Below are positions 27,703-35,379 of a DNA stretch of 64,000 bases, in pieces. This DNA comes from Motilimonas eburnea (GTDB lineage Bacteria > Pseudomonadota > Gammaproteobacteria > Enterobacterales > CBDFNC01). Numbering within the stretch: the stretch's first letter is position 1; every line of letters starts with the position of its first letter. Where the stretch lies: assembly GCF_021295345.1 (NCBI RefSeq), contig NZ_JAIMJB010000014.1, positions 62,001-126,000 of the forward strand. Direction: 5' to 3'. Below the pieces are notes generated by a model that saw only the letters and a program-made list of their open reading frames with translations, had not been told where the DNA came from and ran no database searches. The translations under genes and the position numbers were made by a program.

Positions 27703-28952
27703 TTAAACATTAAACGCTGATTGTTTCATGGCTTGCTCCGCTCGGCTGATCCCTAGCCGCTTAGCAACGGTTTGCCATTGCTTAACCGCCATTAATACTT
27801 CATCGTAAATTTGCGTGGCTTGGGTTTGCGAAAGTCGGAAGAAGTCTTTTACGTCAAAGGCTAATTGGTAGTCTAAAGTGTTGTCTGCATCGGTAATATT
27901 CAGATGCAAGCCGTGTTTACTCATTATCGGGTTTAAATCATAAGCGGGTGATAGCTTCCAGCCATTCTTTGTTAATAAAAACCCATGGTTACGCAGGTGA
28001 TCATCCGTGTTAGACACCGCAATATTAAACACGATTCGACGCCATAACTGAGCTAAATCGGCTGTGGTTTGTGCACCAGAATTGGAAATAAATTCAGCAA
28101 TCTCTAAGTAGCTGGCCCCTTGAGATTGTTCACCGTCATAGTATTGCAGCTGTGTCATGGCCGATGAAAAATGCAGCCGCTTTTCACCGTCGCGGTCAAA
28201 CCGTTTGGTTATAAAGGTATGGTGCTGTGACGAAAATTGCCTGATCTCACTTGGAAACATGTCAACACCTGCTGCCAACGCCAATTCATAACAGACCATC
28301 TCCCATGCGCCCACATCATGGGTATCATTTAAATTGGGAAACTTGGCAATCCACAAGTGGCCTTGTTCATCTGTCACACAAGCCTTGGGCCTTGCACCAC
28401 CTAATGATGAGCCTGGAGAAATCAGCATTTTCAACCAGCGGTAATACTCGTCACTGTCGATGAATCGTCTTTTTCAATCTGCATTGCTGCGTGCTCTAGC
28501 TCTCGCAAAGAAGCCATTGGCGGCGCAGCAAACTCAGAATTGTCATCTAAGAACGCATCCGAGCCGGCTCGCTTAAATCGTATCCCTCCCATCCGGTAAG
28601 AGTCGTGCACGCCTAGCAGGTAATCCAACTCGTTTAACCGACTTGTTGCTCGAATGCCTTTGCGCGCTTCAATCGCCGCTCGCCGCTGCTTTAAAATACG
28701 CCCCCATCTATCAGGCGACGAATCGAGAAATGCACGAAAGTTTTTATCGGCTTCATCGTTGTAGAGTTCACCGGAGTGAAGCGTCAGCATTGGATCAATT
28801 TGCAAGCGATAGGCTGAGGTTAAAAATGCTTTATCGTAGGCAAAACTAAACACGCCACCTCGGCTTGAATCACTGTAAGCAAGCTGCCCAATTAGCAAAG
28901 GCGCTTCAATTGACTGCCAGTCGGCATAGACTTCGACGATTTCACGGCTCAT
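27703..28952 (-). pseudogene. hipA: HipA-family kinase gene split by a frameshift
   Basis: Two adjacent frames together make one HipA. The first (28952-28431, 173 aa) holds the N-terminal HipA region (RLQIDPMLTLHSGELY, SPDRWGRILKQRR) and stops after DSSTVTSITAG. In the other frame the same bases read DEYYRWLKMLISPGSSLGGA, the normal HipA continuation, leading into the C-terminal kinase with ARPKACVTDEQGHLWIAKFP, ISNTDDHLRNHGF-type catalytic residues and LSPAYDLNP. The shift is near 28451-28456. HipA kinases phosphorylate aminoacyl-tRNA synthetases and inhibit growth. Unless rescued by recoding, this one is probably inactive. Its hipB neighbour overlaps the start by 4 bp. Confidence 0.85.
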
Positions 28953-29254
28953 CTTGAACCTTCCAGCAATTTTATGTTTTGCAGCTTGATACCCACTTCA
29001 TCATGAGCGGCCATTTCTGCAAAGTTGCTTTCCATGCCAAGAACGGCCATCACTTTTAAGTAAGTGCCTATGGCAACGCCCGGATCACCTGCGAAGACTT
29101 TATTCACGGTTTTATGATCAAAACCAGTACGTTCACACAGTAGCTTTTTTGTAAAACCACGTCGTTTCATAGCCAACAGCAAGTCTTCACCAAAATGAGT
29201 CAGAATTTTGCGCTGCTTTGGAAACAGTACATTGTGCAAATCACGTTTAGCCAT
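28949..29254 (-). CDS. HipB-like XRE-family antitoxin/repressor
   Basis: About 101 aa. A Cro/CI-type HTH occupies residues about 20-70 (FGEDLLLAMKRRGFTKKLLC, ERTGFDHKTVNKVFAGDPG). The position just upstream of the frameshifted hipA, with a 4-bp overlap, identifies it as the cognate antitoxin and repressor. M29254 (MAKRDLHN) is preferred over 29266. Three copies of a GGGACTATATTCCC-type operator lie directly upstream. Confidence 0.78.
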   Translation of the reverse strand: MAKRDLHNVLFPKQRKILTHFGEDLLLAMKRRGFTKKLLCERTGFDHKTVNKVFAGDPGVAIGTYLKVMAVLGMESNFAEMAAHDEVGIKLQNIKLLEGSR

Positions 29255-29267
29255 ATCACCAACCAAA

Positions 29268-29363
29268 GGGACTATATTCCCATTATTTAACCATTACTGG
29301 GAACATAGTCCAACTTTCAAATTCAAGCAACGTCAACAAGCCAAATGCGGGACTATATTCCCA
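29268..29363. promoter_or_regulatory. Three operator copies upstream of the first hipBA module
   Basis: GGGACTATATTCCCA occurs at 29268-29282 and 29349-29363, and its inverse TGGGAACATAGTCC at 29298-29311. The core GGGA-N6-TCCC is palindromic. These are probable HipB binding sites for autorepression. Confidence 0.75.
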
Positions 29364-29464
29364 TTTTATTCAATATAATTGGATTTATATCCTACTTTTA
29401 GGCTTAGTTTGCGCGTTGGCCAAGGCGATGATGTAAATCCCTGAATGCCAAAGGCCACCAAACT

Positions 29465-29488
29465 ACACTTTTATGCGCATAAAAGTGT
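29465..29488. promoter_or_regulatory. Perfect 24-bp palindrome, operator-like
   Basis: ACACTTTTATGC followed by its exact reverse complement. The sequence belongs to the same family as the three sites at 35269-35357, 5.8 kb away, upstream of the DUF4143 ATPase gene. No adjacent gene is well placed to be controlled by it. The rest of the 29.27-29.67 kb gap holds the hipB operators and a hairpin repeat but no convincing gene. Confidence 0.6.
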
Positions 29489-29548
29489 GCAATGCAAGTT
29501 GAGTACTCGTCTATGCGTTTTACCGAACGTGGAAATTCAGCAGTTAGA

Positions 29549-29590
29549 GGTTTACACAAAGTGACTTCACAGGTAACAATTTGTGAACCT
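29549..29590. repeat. 42-bp hairpin repeat, copy A
   Basis: Begins GGTTTACACAAAGTGACTTC and ends AACAATTTGTGAACCT. It aligns without gaps to copy B at 32695-32736, with 32 of 42 positions identical. The ends can pair (GGTTTACACAAA with TTTGTG-AACC). A short CTATAGCT-bearing motif follows both copies at a distance. Confidence 0.5.
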
Positions 29591-29669
29591 GAATGAGGCT
29601 TCCAGCTTTCAACCAATCAAAACTGAATGATATTTTTTTCTCACGTCATTTGGCCGACCTATAGCTTCC

Positions 29670-30791
29670 TCATTTAAGCAAATCACTCAACCGATTTAAC
29701 AGCGCTTTACGGCTTTTATTCGCCATAACAAAGTGGATGAAGCGTTGCTCAAACGCGGCTTTATCCGCTTTGAACTGATAGGCTTCAAACAGCTGATGCA
29801 GATTGCGTGATGCCGCATCGTAACCACTAGCGCAAGTGCGATCCGCTTGCTCTTGTGATTGCAGCCAGTAGTGCTCACGCTGGTTGTAAACATCCGTCAA
29901 TACTGTTTCCTTTTCCGCTTTTTCGATGGCTATTTTTTTTGCGAGTGCTGCGGCCTGCTCTTGTTGTAGTTGGCTTTGGGCTTGCTCAATGAAAGGAGAA
30001 ATGACGTCGGGGGTTAACCAATATTGATAAGTTTCGTCTGTGTTGGCAGGCTCTTTTCGCGTCAGCGCTAAGGCTTGGTGACGGGTTAACTGGCCTTGCT
30101 CAAACAGCGTGCGTAATAGCGTGTCTTTCTCAACTTCCGTGAGATTGTTTAGCCACGTATCAAATTGAAACTGGGCTTGTTTGGCTTGATGGCTGGGTTG
30201 TGCGTTCAGCACCATGGCGAGTGCCTTAACCAATGCTAAGGGAATATCATAGAGTGCCGCAAACGCCTGCACTTCTTCATTAAGGTGCTCAAAATCGAAT
30301 TGAATCAACGGCACTCGCTCAACGTCATCATTAACATCAAACGCTTTGAGCCACATGAAGTACACAAGGCGCCAATCACCTTGCATTAACCCGCTGCGTA
30401 ACCCAGCCAAATGCTGGAAAAATTCGTCAGCATGCTCATCATCAAAATATTCGTCATACTCCTCAAGGGAAAAAATCAGCAACTGCCACTCATCGCTTTC
30501 GTGAACATGAAGCCCATCACTTGAAAAGCCCAGTAACGCATCAGGGAGCGTTCCTGCTGGTAGCTTGATGTAGACATCAATTGAGCCCCAATCGGCATAG
30601 TAAAAACCGATGTCGAAGTACTTTAACATCAGTTCAAAAGGATCAGCCTTTAGGTCACTGTAGGTGTAATACACCTGAAAGGACGTAGCGCTGATCTCGG
30701 CTCGGCTTGAAATCGTTCTGAGTGTTTGACGCGCTTTAGTATCTAAATACCCATCCAGACGCTCGAATTTATAGTATTGATATTCGCTCAC
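29670..30791 (-). CDS. Conserved hypothetical protein, 373 aa
   Basis: I recognise the N-terminal pattern (MSEYQYYKFERLDGYLDTKA, then RQTLRTISSRAEISATSFQV and DPFELMLKYFDIGFYYADWG) from widespread bacterial hypothetical proteins, but know no function. The middle is very acidic (EEYDEYFDDEHADEFFQHL). Residues about 265-300 look coiled-coil (AQSQLQQEQAAALAKKIAIE), and the C terminus is helical and basic. No signal peptide or TM segment. It lies between two hipBA modules on the same strand, 48 bp after the second hipA, so it may be cotranscribed with that module. Confidence 0.75.
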   Translation of the reverse strand: MSEYQYYKFERLDGYLDTKARQTLRTISSRAEISATSFQVYYTYSDLKADPFELMLKYFDIGFYYADWGSIDVYIKLPAGTLPDALLGFSSDGLHVHESDEWQLLIFSLEEYDEYFDDEHADEFFQHLAGLRSGLMQGDWRLVYFMWLKAFDVNDDVERVPLIQFDFEHLNEEVQAFAALYDIPLALVKALAMVLNAQPSHQAKQAQFQFDTWLNNLTEVEKDTLLRTLFEQGQLTRHQALALTRKEPANTDETYQYWLTPDVISPFIEQAQSQLQQEQAAALAKKIAIEKAEKETVLTDVYNQREHYWLQSQEQADRTCASGYDAASRNLHQLFEAYQFKADKAAFEQRFIHFVMANKSRKALLNRLSDLLK

Positions 30792-30839
30792 GATGGCCTT
30801 GCTATCTATTTATTGTGAATTGAAAAGTTTGTTTTACTT

Positions 30840-32189
30840 TCATTGAAAAAGCGCTGCATTTTCCTGTTTGCGCTGATCCAATGTCTTAGCAATCGCAGAC
30901 ACGGTTGTTTTACTGATCCCTTGCTGCTGTGCCAGATACGTAAATTGGCTTATGGCTTCTGCGACTTCTTCAATAACTTGCCTTGCCTCATGCCAACTCC
31001 CATAGCCAGCACTGGTCGCTAGTTTTTGCATCACCTTAAGTGGTGGCGCTTTGCCATAACCGCCGAACGCAGTGGCGTGTTCGTTGAATGGATGTGGGCT
31101 GTAGGTAACATCGTAAAAAGGTGCAGGATCCCATTGACCGTCATCCGCTTGCAAAAACGCCCAGTTTTTACTGTGGTCGTCTTGGTTAGACGACAGCAGG
31201 TTAAACATGGCGCGGCGAAATTGCAGCTGCCCGGCGGCTGGTGATTTACACAACTGACGGCTGGCTTTTATCAAGTCAATGTAATCTAAACTTGGCGTTC
31301 TAAAGTCTGCGTCCAGCAGCCCGCAAGCACTGTGCATATGTAGGCGACCTGAACTGCGGTTACCGCTTAAACTGGCCTGCTCCGTGACATAATCAAAACG
31401 CTTAAGCGCCAACCAGGCAGACGCACCGCTTGTAGTTGGTGCTTCAATGAGTTGCCATTGCGGCGGTTGACTCTTAGCAAGTTCTGCCATTTGTAAATAA
31501 ACCGCCTCACACAAACCTTCTTCATGGCCGAGTGCGAGATTTTTAGAGGTAAACTTAATCAGCCAAGCCTCATCAGCAGGCTTTGCAAAGGTTCGACAAT
31601 GCCGAGCTTCTCCCGCAGGCATATAAATCTGTGCCTTTGGTCTTGCCCCGCCCGAACTACCTCCGGCGACTAATGCGGCCAACACCTGTTGCGTATGCCC
31701 ATCTAACTCATCGTGATTGTCATCCATATAATCTGACATCGAAGAATCGAACAGCGTTTGTGCTTCTAAGCCTAACGTCGCTAAATCAATATCCGCGTGC
31801 GTGGTGGCTGAAAACTCAGATACTGGAGAAAAAGACAATGCTCCCATGCCTTTATCACCGACAAAGGCTAACCTATCCATCGCCGTTAATTGATTAGACA
31901 GGATGCCCTTTTGCCGGAAAATACGATCTTGTAACAACATGCCCCAGCCATCGGGCAAACAATCTCCAAATACGCCATGTACTCCTTGATGAGGCGCTCT
32001 AGGTGCGACTTGAACCTGCGTGTTCGCTTGCAAGGTAAAAGGTGATAAATTGCCAAACTGCTGCAAATAGCCGTCTGCATACTGAAAAAAAACGCCTTGC
32101 CGATTCTGCGCCAAGACCCCAACAGCTATCTGATCACCTGAGCTTAACGTGCGAGTGACGGCGAGTTTTTGAATGGGTTTAAAACTCAT
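30840..32189 (-). CDS. hipA: HipA-family serine/threonine kinase toxin
   Basis: A 449-aa intact HipA-type toxin. The N-terminal couple_hipA-like region (GVLAQNRQGVFFQYADGYLQ, PDGWGMLLQDRIFRQKG) precedes the Gly-rich nucleotide loop GGSSGGARPKAQ (about 183-194). The catalytic segment NLLSSNQDDHSKNWAF (about 330-345) and the metal-binding YDVTYSP follow. It is distinct in sequence from the frameshifted hipA 2 kb downstream, so this is a separate module, not a tandem duplication. Overlaps its hipB by 11 bp. Confidence 0.9.
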   Translation of the reverse strand: MSFKPIQKLAVTRTLSSGDQIAVGVLAQNRQGVFFQYADGYLQQFGNLSPFTLQANTQVQVAPRAPHQGVHGVFGDCLPDGWGMLLQDRIFRQKGILSNQLTAMDRLAFVGDKGMGALSFSPVSEFSATTHADIDLATLGLEAQTLFDSSMSDYMDDNHDELDGHTQQVLAALVAGGSSGGARPKAQIYMPAGEARHCRTFAKPADEAWLIKFTSKNLALGHEEGLCEAVYLQMAELAKSQPPQWQLIEAPTTSGASAWLALKRFDYVTEQASLSGNRSSGRLHMHSACGLLDADFRTPSLDYIDLIKASRQLCKSPAAGQLQFRRAMFNLLSSNQDDHSKNWAFLQADDGQWDPAPFYDVTYSPHPFNEHATAFGGYGKAPPLKVMQKLATSAGYGSWHEARQVIEEVAEAISQFTYLAQQQGISKTTVSAIAKTLDQRKQENAALFQ

Positions 32190-32469
32190 CTTTTAACACC
32201 TCATCAATGCTAGCAGGCATAGTGGCGCGCTCTTTGTCCGGTTGTGTGAGTTGATAGAGCCTATCTAGCGAATCAAGAGTCTGCCAAAGTAACAACAATT
32301 GGCGAAATGAAATTTGCCCAGTTAGCTCAAATTTCTTAATGGTGGCCGCAGGTACACAGCTTCGCTCAGCAAGCGCCGCTCGTGACAGCTTTGCCTGCTT
32401 TCGTAACTCACGTAAATAAGCCGCATAGGCTTGGCTTACATCGGTATCATCAAGTAAGGTAAAATTCAT
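32179..32469 (-). CDS. hipB: HipB-like XRE-family antitoxin
   Basis: About 96 aa with a Cro/CI-type HTH (YAAYLRELRKQAKLSRAALA, ERSCVPAATIKKFELTGQIS). It precedes and overlaps hipA. The frame is open to ATG 32502, but that ATG lies inside operator O1, so M32469 (MNFTLLDD) is preferred; no strong RBS is visible for either. Probable autorepressor through the two palindromes upstream. Confidence 0.82.
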   Translation of the reverse strand: MNFTLLDDTDVSQAYAAYLRELRKQAKLSRAALAERSCVPAATIKKFELTGQISFRQLLLLWQTLDSLDRLYQLTQPDKERATMPASIDEVLKDEF

Positions 32470-32482
32470 CCGCAACAACCAA

Positions 32483-32543
32483 ATGGATACAGTTGTATCC
32501 ATTATAGATAAAAAATAAACAGAATGGATACCATTATATCCAT
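32483..32543. promoter_or_regulatory. Two palindromic operators upstream of the second hipBA module
   Basis: ATGGATACAGTTGTATCCAT (32483-32502) is a palindrome with 8-bp arms around a 4-bp centre. ATGGATACCATTATATCCAT (32524-32543) has 7-bp arms. They are 41 bp apart, about four helical turns, as expected for cooperating dimers. The GGATA/TATCC half-sites recall E. coli HipB sites, with different orientation and spacing. Confidence 0.8.
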
Positions 32544-32694
32544 TGCATATAAAAGGGGATTAGAAGTTTACCCGATAAAGCCCTGCAAAACTGCTATGTT
32601 TGCACTCCAAAAGCAGCATAAAAACGGTACTGTTTTCCATTGCTAGCCACTAAGATTTAGTAGTATTGCTAAACTGAAAAAGCCAACCATCTTA

Positions 32695-32736
32695 GGTCTA
32701 CACAAAGTTACTTTATCAGTAACAATGTATAGACCT
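32695..32736. repeat. 42-bp hairpin repeat, copy B
   Basis: Begins GGTCTACACAAAGTTACTTT and ends AACAATGTATAGACCT. It forms a nested hairpin: GGTCTA/TAGACC outside and GTTACT/AGTAAC inside. Pairs with copy A at 29549-29590; the two bracket the 373-aa gene and the second hipBA module. This 326-bp gap otherwise holds the hipB operators and the start of the MerR gene. Confidence 0.55.
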
Positions 32737-32828
32737 TGATACCTGCCACTTGACCTGTCTATAACTTCATAGTTTATCGTCACTGCTGATCGGGTCGGTC
32801 TATAGCTATTGCAAACGGGAGACTTACT

Positions 32829-34001
32829 TTGTACCGCATTTCACAACTGGCTAAAAAAGTGGGCCTATCGCGCTCTACCTTGCTCTATTACGAGAAGCAA
32901 GGGCTGTTAACTGGGGCACGCCAAGCCAACGGCTACCGGCTGTATAGTGACAAAGACGCCCAACGGGTGTTGTTACTGCAACAATTGCAAGCGGGTGGCC
33001 TGACACTTAAGGAATGCAAGTCATGTTTAGACAACAAGGTTGAGCGCGCCGTACTGAGCAAGCGCTTACAACAACTTGATGCTGACATTGCCCAAAAACA
33101 ACAAGCACGTCATTTACTTGCGGCTTTGTTGGGTGAAGGCTCCCTAAGATCTTGGCACCAGCAGGCCGACAAAATAGCACCAGATGCGCATCTGGATTGG
33201 TTACAAAGGCAGGGTTTTGATGAAAAACAAGCCCTCCATTTAAGATGGTTATCAAAAGACATGAATGAGCACGAACAATACATGGCCGACTTTATGACGG
33301 TGTTTGCAGTATTAGAACGCTGGGGGCCAGGCTGCGATGCCGATACGCTTAAGGCTATGTCCTTTTTGCCTATCACGCCAACCAAGCTTATCGACATAGG
33401 CTGCGGCAAGGGCTTTGCGACTCGCTTGTTAGTCGAGCATACCCAAGCACAGATTATTGCGGTGGATAATGAGCCAAGTGCCCTTGATGCTCTGAGCCTG
33501 CGCCTTAGTGAGCAAGGGCTTGAATCTCGCGTGACCTTAACTTGCGCCAGCATGACAGCGTTACCTTTTGCGGCTGCAAGTGTTGATTGTATCTGGTCAG
33601 AAGGCGCGGCTTATATTATGGGGGTAGAGCAAGCGTTAACCCAATGGCGCCCACTCCTCACAGAAAATGGCTGCCTAGTGTTGAGCGATCTGGTTTGGCT
33701 AACGGATACCCCAAGTGACAATGCCGTCACCTTTTGGCAGGGCGAGTACCCAGACATGAACAATATCGAACAACGCTTAACCCAAATGCGCCAAGCAGGT
33801 TATCAGGTGATTGAGCACTTCACGTTAAGGGAGCAGGCATGGCATGATTATTACCAGCCCCTAAAAGCGCGGGTGGCAGCGCTCAAACCAAGTATGGCGA
33901 ACTCAAGTGCCATTGCCGATATTGAGCGCGAAATAGCCATTTATGAGGGTTACCTGAATGAGTTTGGCTACCAGATGTTTATTTTGCAAAAGCGCGCTTA
34001 A
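32829..34001 (+). CDS. MerR-type regulator fused to a SAM-dependent methyltransferase
   Basis: A 390-aa two-domain protein. Residues 1-70 are a MerR winged helix (YRISQLAKKVGLSRSTLLYY, EKQGLLTGARQANGYRLYS), then a dimerisation helix (to about 120). Residues about 150-330 form a class I methyltransferase with motif I LIDIGCGKGFATRLL (about 187-201), the acidic AVDNEPSALDAL and the post-motif SVDCIWSEGAAYIMG. The starting codon is TTG, 7 nt after GGGAG. The substrate, and whether DNA binding is coupled to methylation, are unknown. Known as a fusion family in gammaproteobacteria. Confidence 0.85.
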   Translation: MYRISQLAKKVGLSRSTLLYYEKQGLLTGARQANGYRLYSDKDAQRVLLLQQLQAGGLTLKECKSCLDNKVERAVLSKRLQQLDADIAQKQQARHLLAALLGEGSLRSWHQQADKIAPDAHLDWLQRQGFDEKQALHLRWLSKDMNEHEQYMADFMTVFAVLERWGPGCDADTLKAMSFLPITPTKLIDIGCGKGFATRLLVEHTQAQIIAVDNEPSALDALSLRLSEQGLESRVTLTCASMTALPFAAASVDCIWSEGAAYIMGVEQALTQWRPLLTENGCLVLSDLVWLTDTPSDNAVTFWQGEYPDMNNIEQRLTQMRQAGYQVIEHFTLREQAWHDYYQPLKARVAALKPSMANSSAIADIEREIAIYEGYLNEFGYQMFILQKRA

Positions 34002-34015
34002 ACTGGTGCCCCTGG

Positions 34016-34046
34016 GTTTATGCCCTTGAGCTAAAAGGGCATAAAC
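34016..34046. repeat. 12-bp stem-loop between convergent genes
   Basis: GTTTATGCCCTT / AAGGGCATAAAC with a 7-nt loop, between the ends of the MerR-methyltransferase and SEC-C genes. It has no T-tract on either strand, so it is at best a weak bidirectional terminator. Confidence 0.45.
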
Positions 34047-34064
34047 TCAAGCAAGCCTATTTGC

Positions 34065-35063
34065 TTACAGCAAAAACGTAAAGGTTTGCCGCAACAAAGG
34101 CTGAAGATTAACGATTCGCTCAATGCGTTGGCCATCTTGATAACGCCTTGGATCGAGAGTGATAAAACCCCAGAACTGTAAAAAGCGTGTTACAAAACGC
34201 GATTCTACCAAGTTACTCAGTGTCTCTTGTTTGCTAGCGTGAAAGGACTCTGGCATCCCATCCAATAGTGCTGGGAAGGCGATGGCTAATTCTTGATTGA
34301 GCTGATCGACAGAACGATGGGTTTGTAGTCGCCACAGCATAAATACCCAAAACTGCGACAAATCTTCGCTAACATCATAAACACCAAAATAGGCCCAGTT
34401 ATATTGATAAATAGCGGCTTCGAGCATGGGCATAAAAAAGGCGCTTATGCCTTGGTTTAGATAGCGTTTTTGCGCATCTTTTTTAACGTGATAACGGCCA
34501 CTTCGTCGGTAAATGATGCCTGCTACCTCGGCTAACACTCGGGTATAATGAAGTGCTCGAAATTTATCTTCGTTGCTGCCGGTAAAGTCACTTATGCTAG
34601 GCTCGGTTTCATATACCGCCACGGCAAAGGTCGGCAATTGTTCACTCGCCTGTTTCACCAAGTTAGCTGGCAAATTACCTTTCGCGGTCGCCTTAAATGA
34701 ACCGCCATTGGCCATCGCTTCATCAAGAATGAGCTTGAGGTAGCTCATCACTGGACTCGCAGCCAGATCGTCAGGCACCTTAACGTCCACCTCTTTTAAA
34801 TCAGCCAAACCCGCGTACATCCAATTACTCATTTGAGTAGGCGACAAACCACAAAAATCATCCAGTGGCTGGCTGTTGCGTTGCGCCATGCGGCTCTGCG
34901 CCACCAAATTAAGCTCATCTAAGGTAATATTGGGGTTCATGGCGACAATCTGCTCAAAGTCATCCATGACTTGCGCATTGATTTTGCCGGCATTGCTCAT
35001 GCAACAGCGTTTGTATTTTTTACCACTGCCACACGGGCATGGATCGTTTCTTCCAAGCTTCAT
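34065..35063 (-). CDS. SEC-C motif protein of unknown function
   Basis: A 332-aa protein with an N-terminal SEC-C zinc-binding motif ([15 protein letters not shown], about residues 6-20), like the zinc tail of SecA. The rest has no recognised domain; it is mixed alpha/beta with aromatic-rich segments ([20 protein letters not shown]). SEC-C modules occur in many accessory proteins, so a role in secretion should not be assumed. ATG 35063 (MKLGRND) is preferred over 35120. Confidence 0.78.
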   Translation of the reverse strand: MKLGRNDPCPCGSGKKYKRCCMSNAGKINAQVMDDFEQIVAMNPNITLDELNLVAQSRMAQRNSQPLDDFCGLSPTQMSNWMYAGLADLKEVDVKVPDDLAASPVMSYLKLILDEAMANGGSFKATAKGNLPANLVKQASEQLPTFAVAVYETEPSISDFTGSNEDKFRALHYTRVLAEVAGIIYRRSGRYHVKKDAQKRYLNQGISAFFMPMLEAAIYQYNWAYFGVYDVSEDLSQFWVFMLWRLQTHRSVDQLNQELAIAFPALLDGMPESFHASKQETLSNLVESRFVTRFLQFWGFITLDPRRYQDGQRIERIVNLQPLLRQTFTFLL

Positions 35064-35268
35064 CTGCGTTACTCTTTGCTTCCTGCAATTCGTTATTGGT
35101 TTTATAAACCTAATTATCAATGAATTCTAACAGCGTAATTTGATCTAAAACCCATCAAGTAGCAAGGACTCTCTTTTTTCCTGCAACAACCGACTCCCAG
35201 CCCTTGGCCTCGCGACTGAACACAGCTGCAAAGTGTGACCTTAGCGACAACTTGATCATTCACTCATG

Positions 35269-35357
35269 ACATTTATACGCGCGTTATAAATGTAACTTCT
35301 ACACTTTTAAGCGCATTAAAGTAAATAGTTTTACATTTTTATCCGCGTTAAAAAGTA
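35269..35357. promoter_or_regulatory. Three palindromic operators at exact 32-bp spacing
   Basis: Sites start at 35269 (ACATTTATACGCGCGTTATA...), 35301 (ACACTTTTAAGCGCATTAAA...) and 35333 (ACATTTTTATCCGCGTTAAA...). Each is a 24-25 bp near-palindrome with A/T arms around a CGCG or GCGC core. The 32-bp period is three helical turns. The last ends 22 bp before the TTG of the DUF4143 ATPase gene. A perfect relative lies at 29465-29488. The rest of the 35.06-35.38 kb gap shows nothing else. Confidence 0.7.
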
Positions 35358-35379
35358 ATTTAACCAGCAAGGGATTGAT

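Noticed and set aside
29404-29616. 70-codon minus-strand frame
   Set aside because: It crosses both the perfect 24-bp palindrome and the hairpin repeat copy A, so it is better explained as open by chance.
29549-29665. Integron attC site
   Set aside because: No RYYYAAC/GTTRRRY core pair in the right layout and no integrase in the window.
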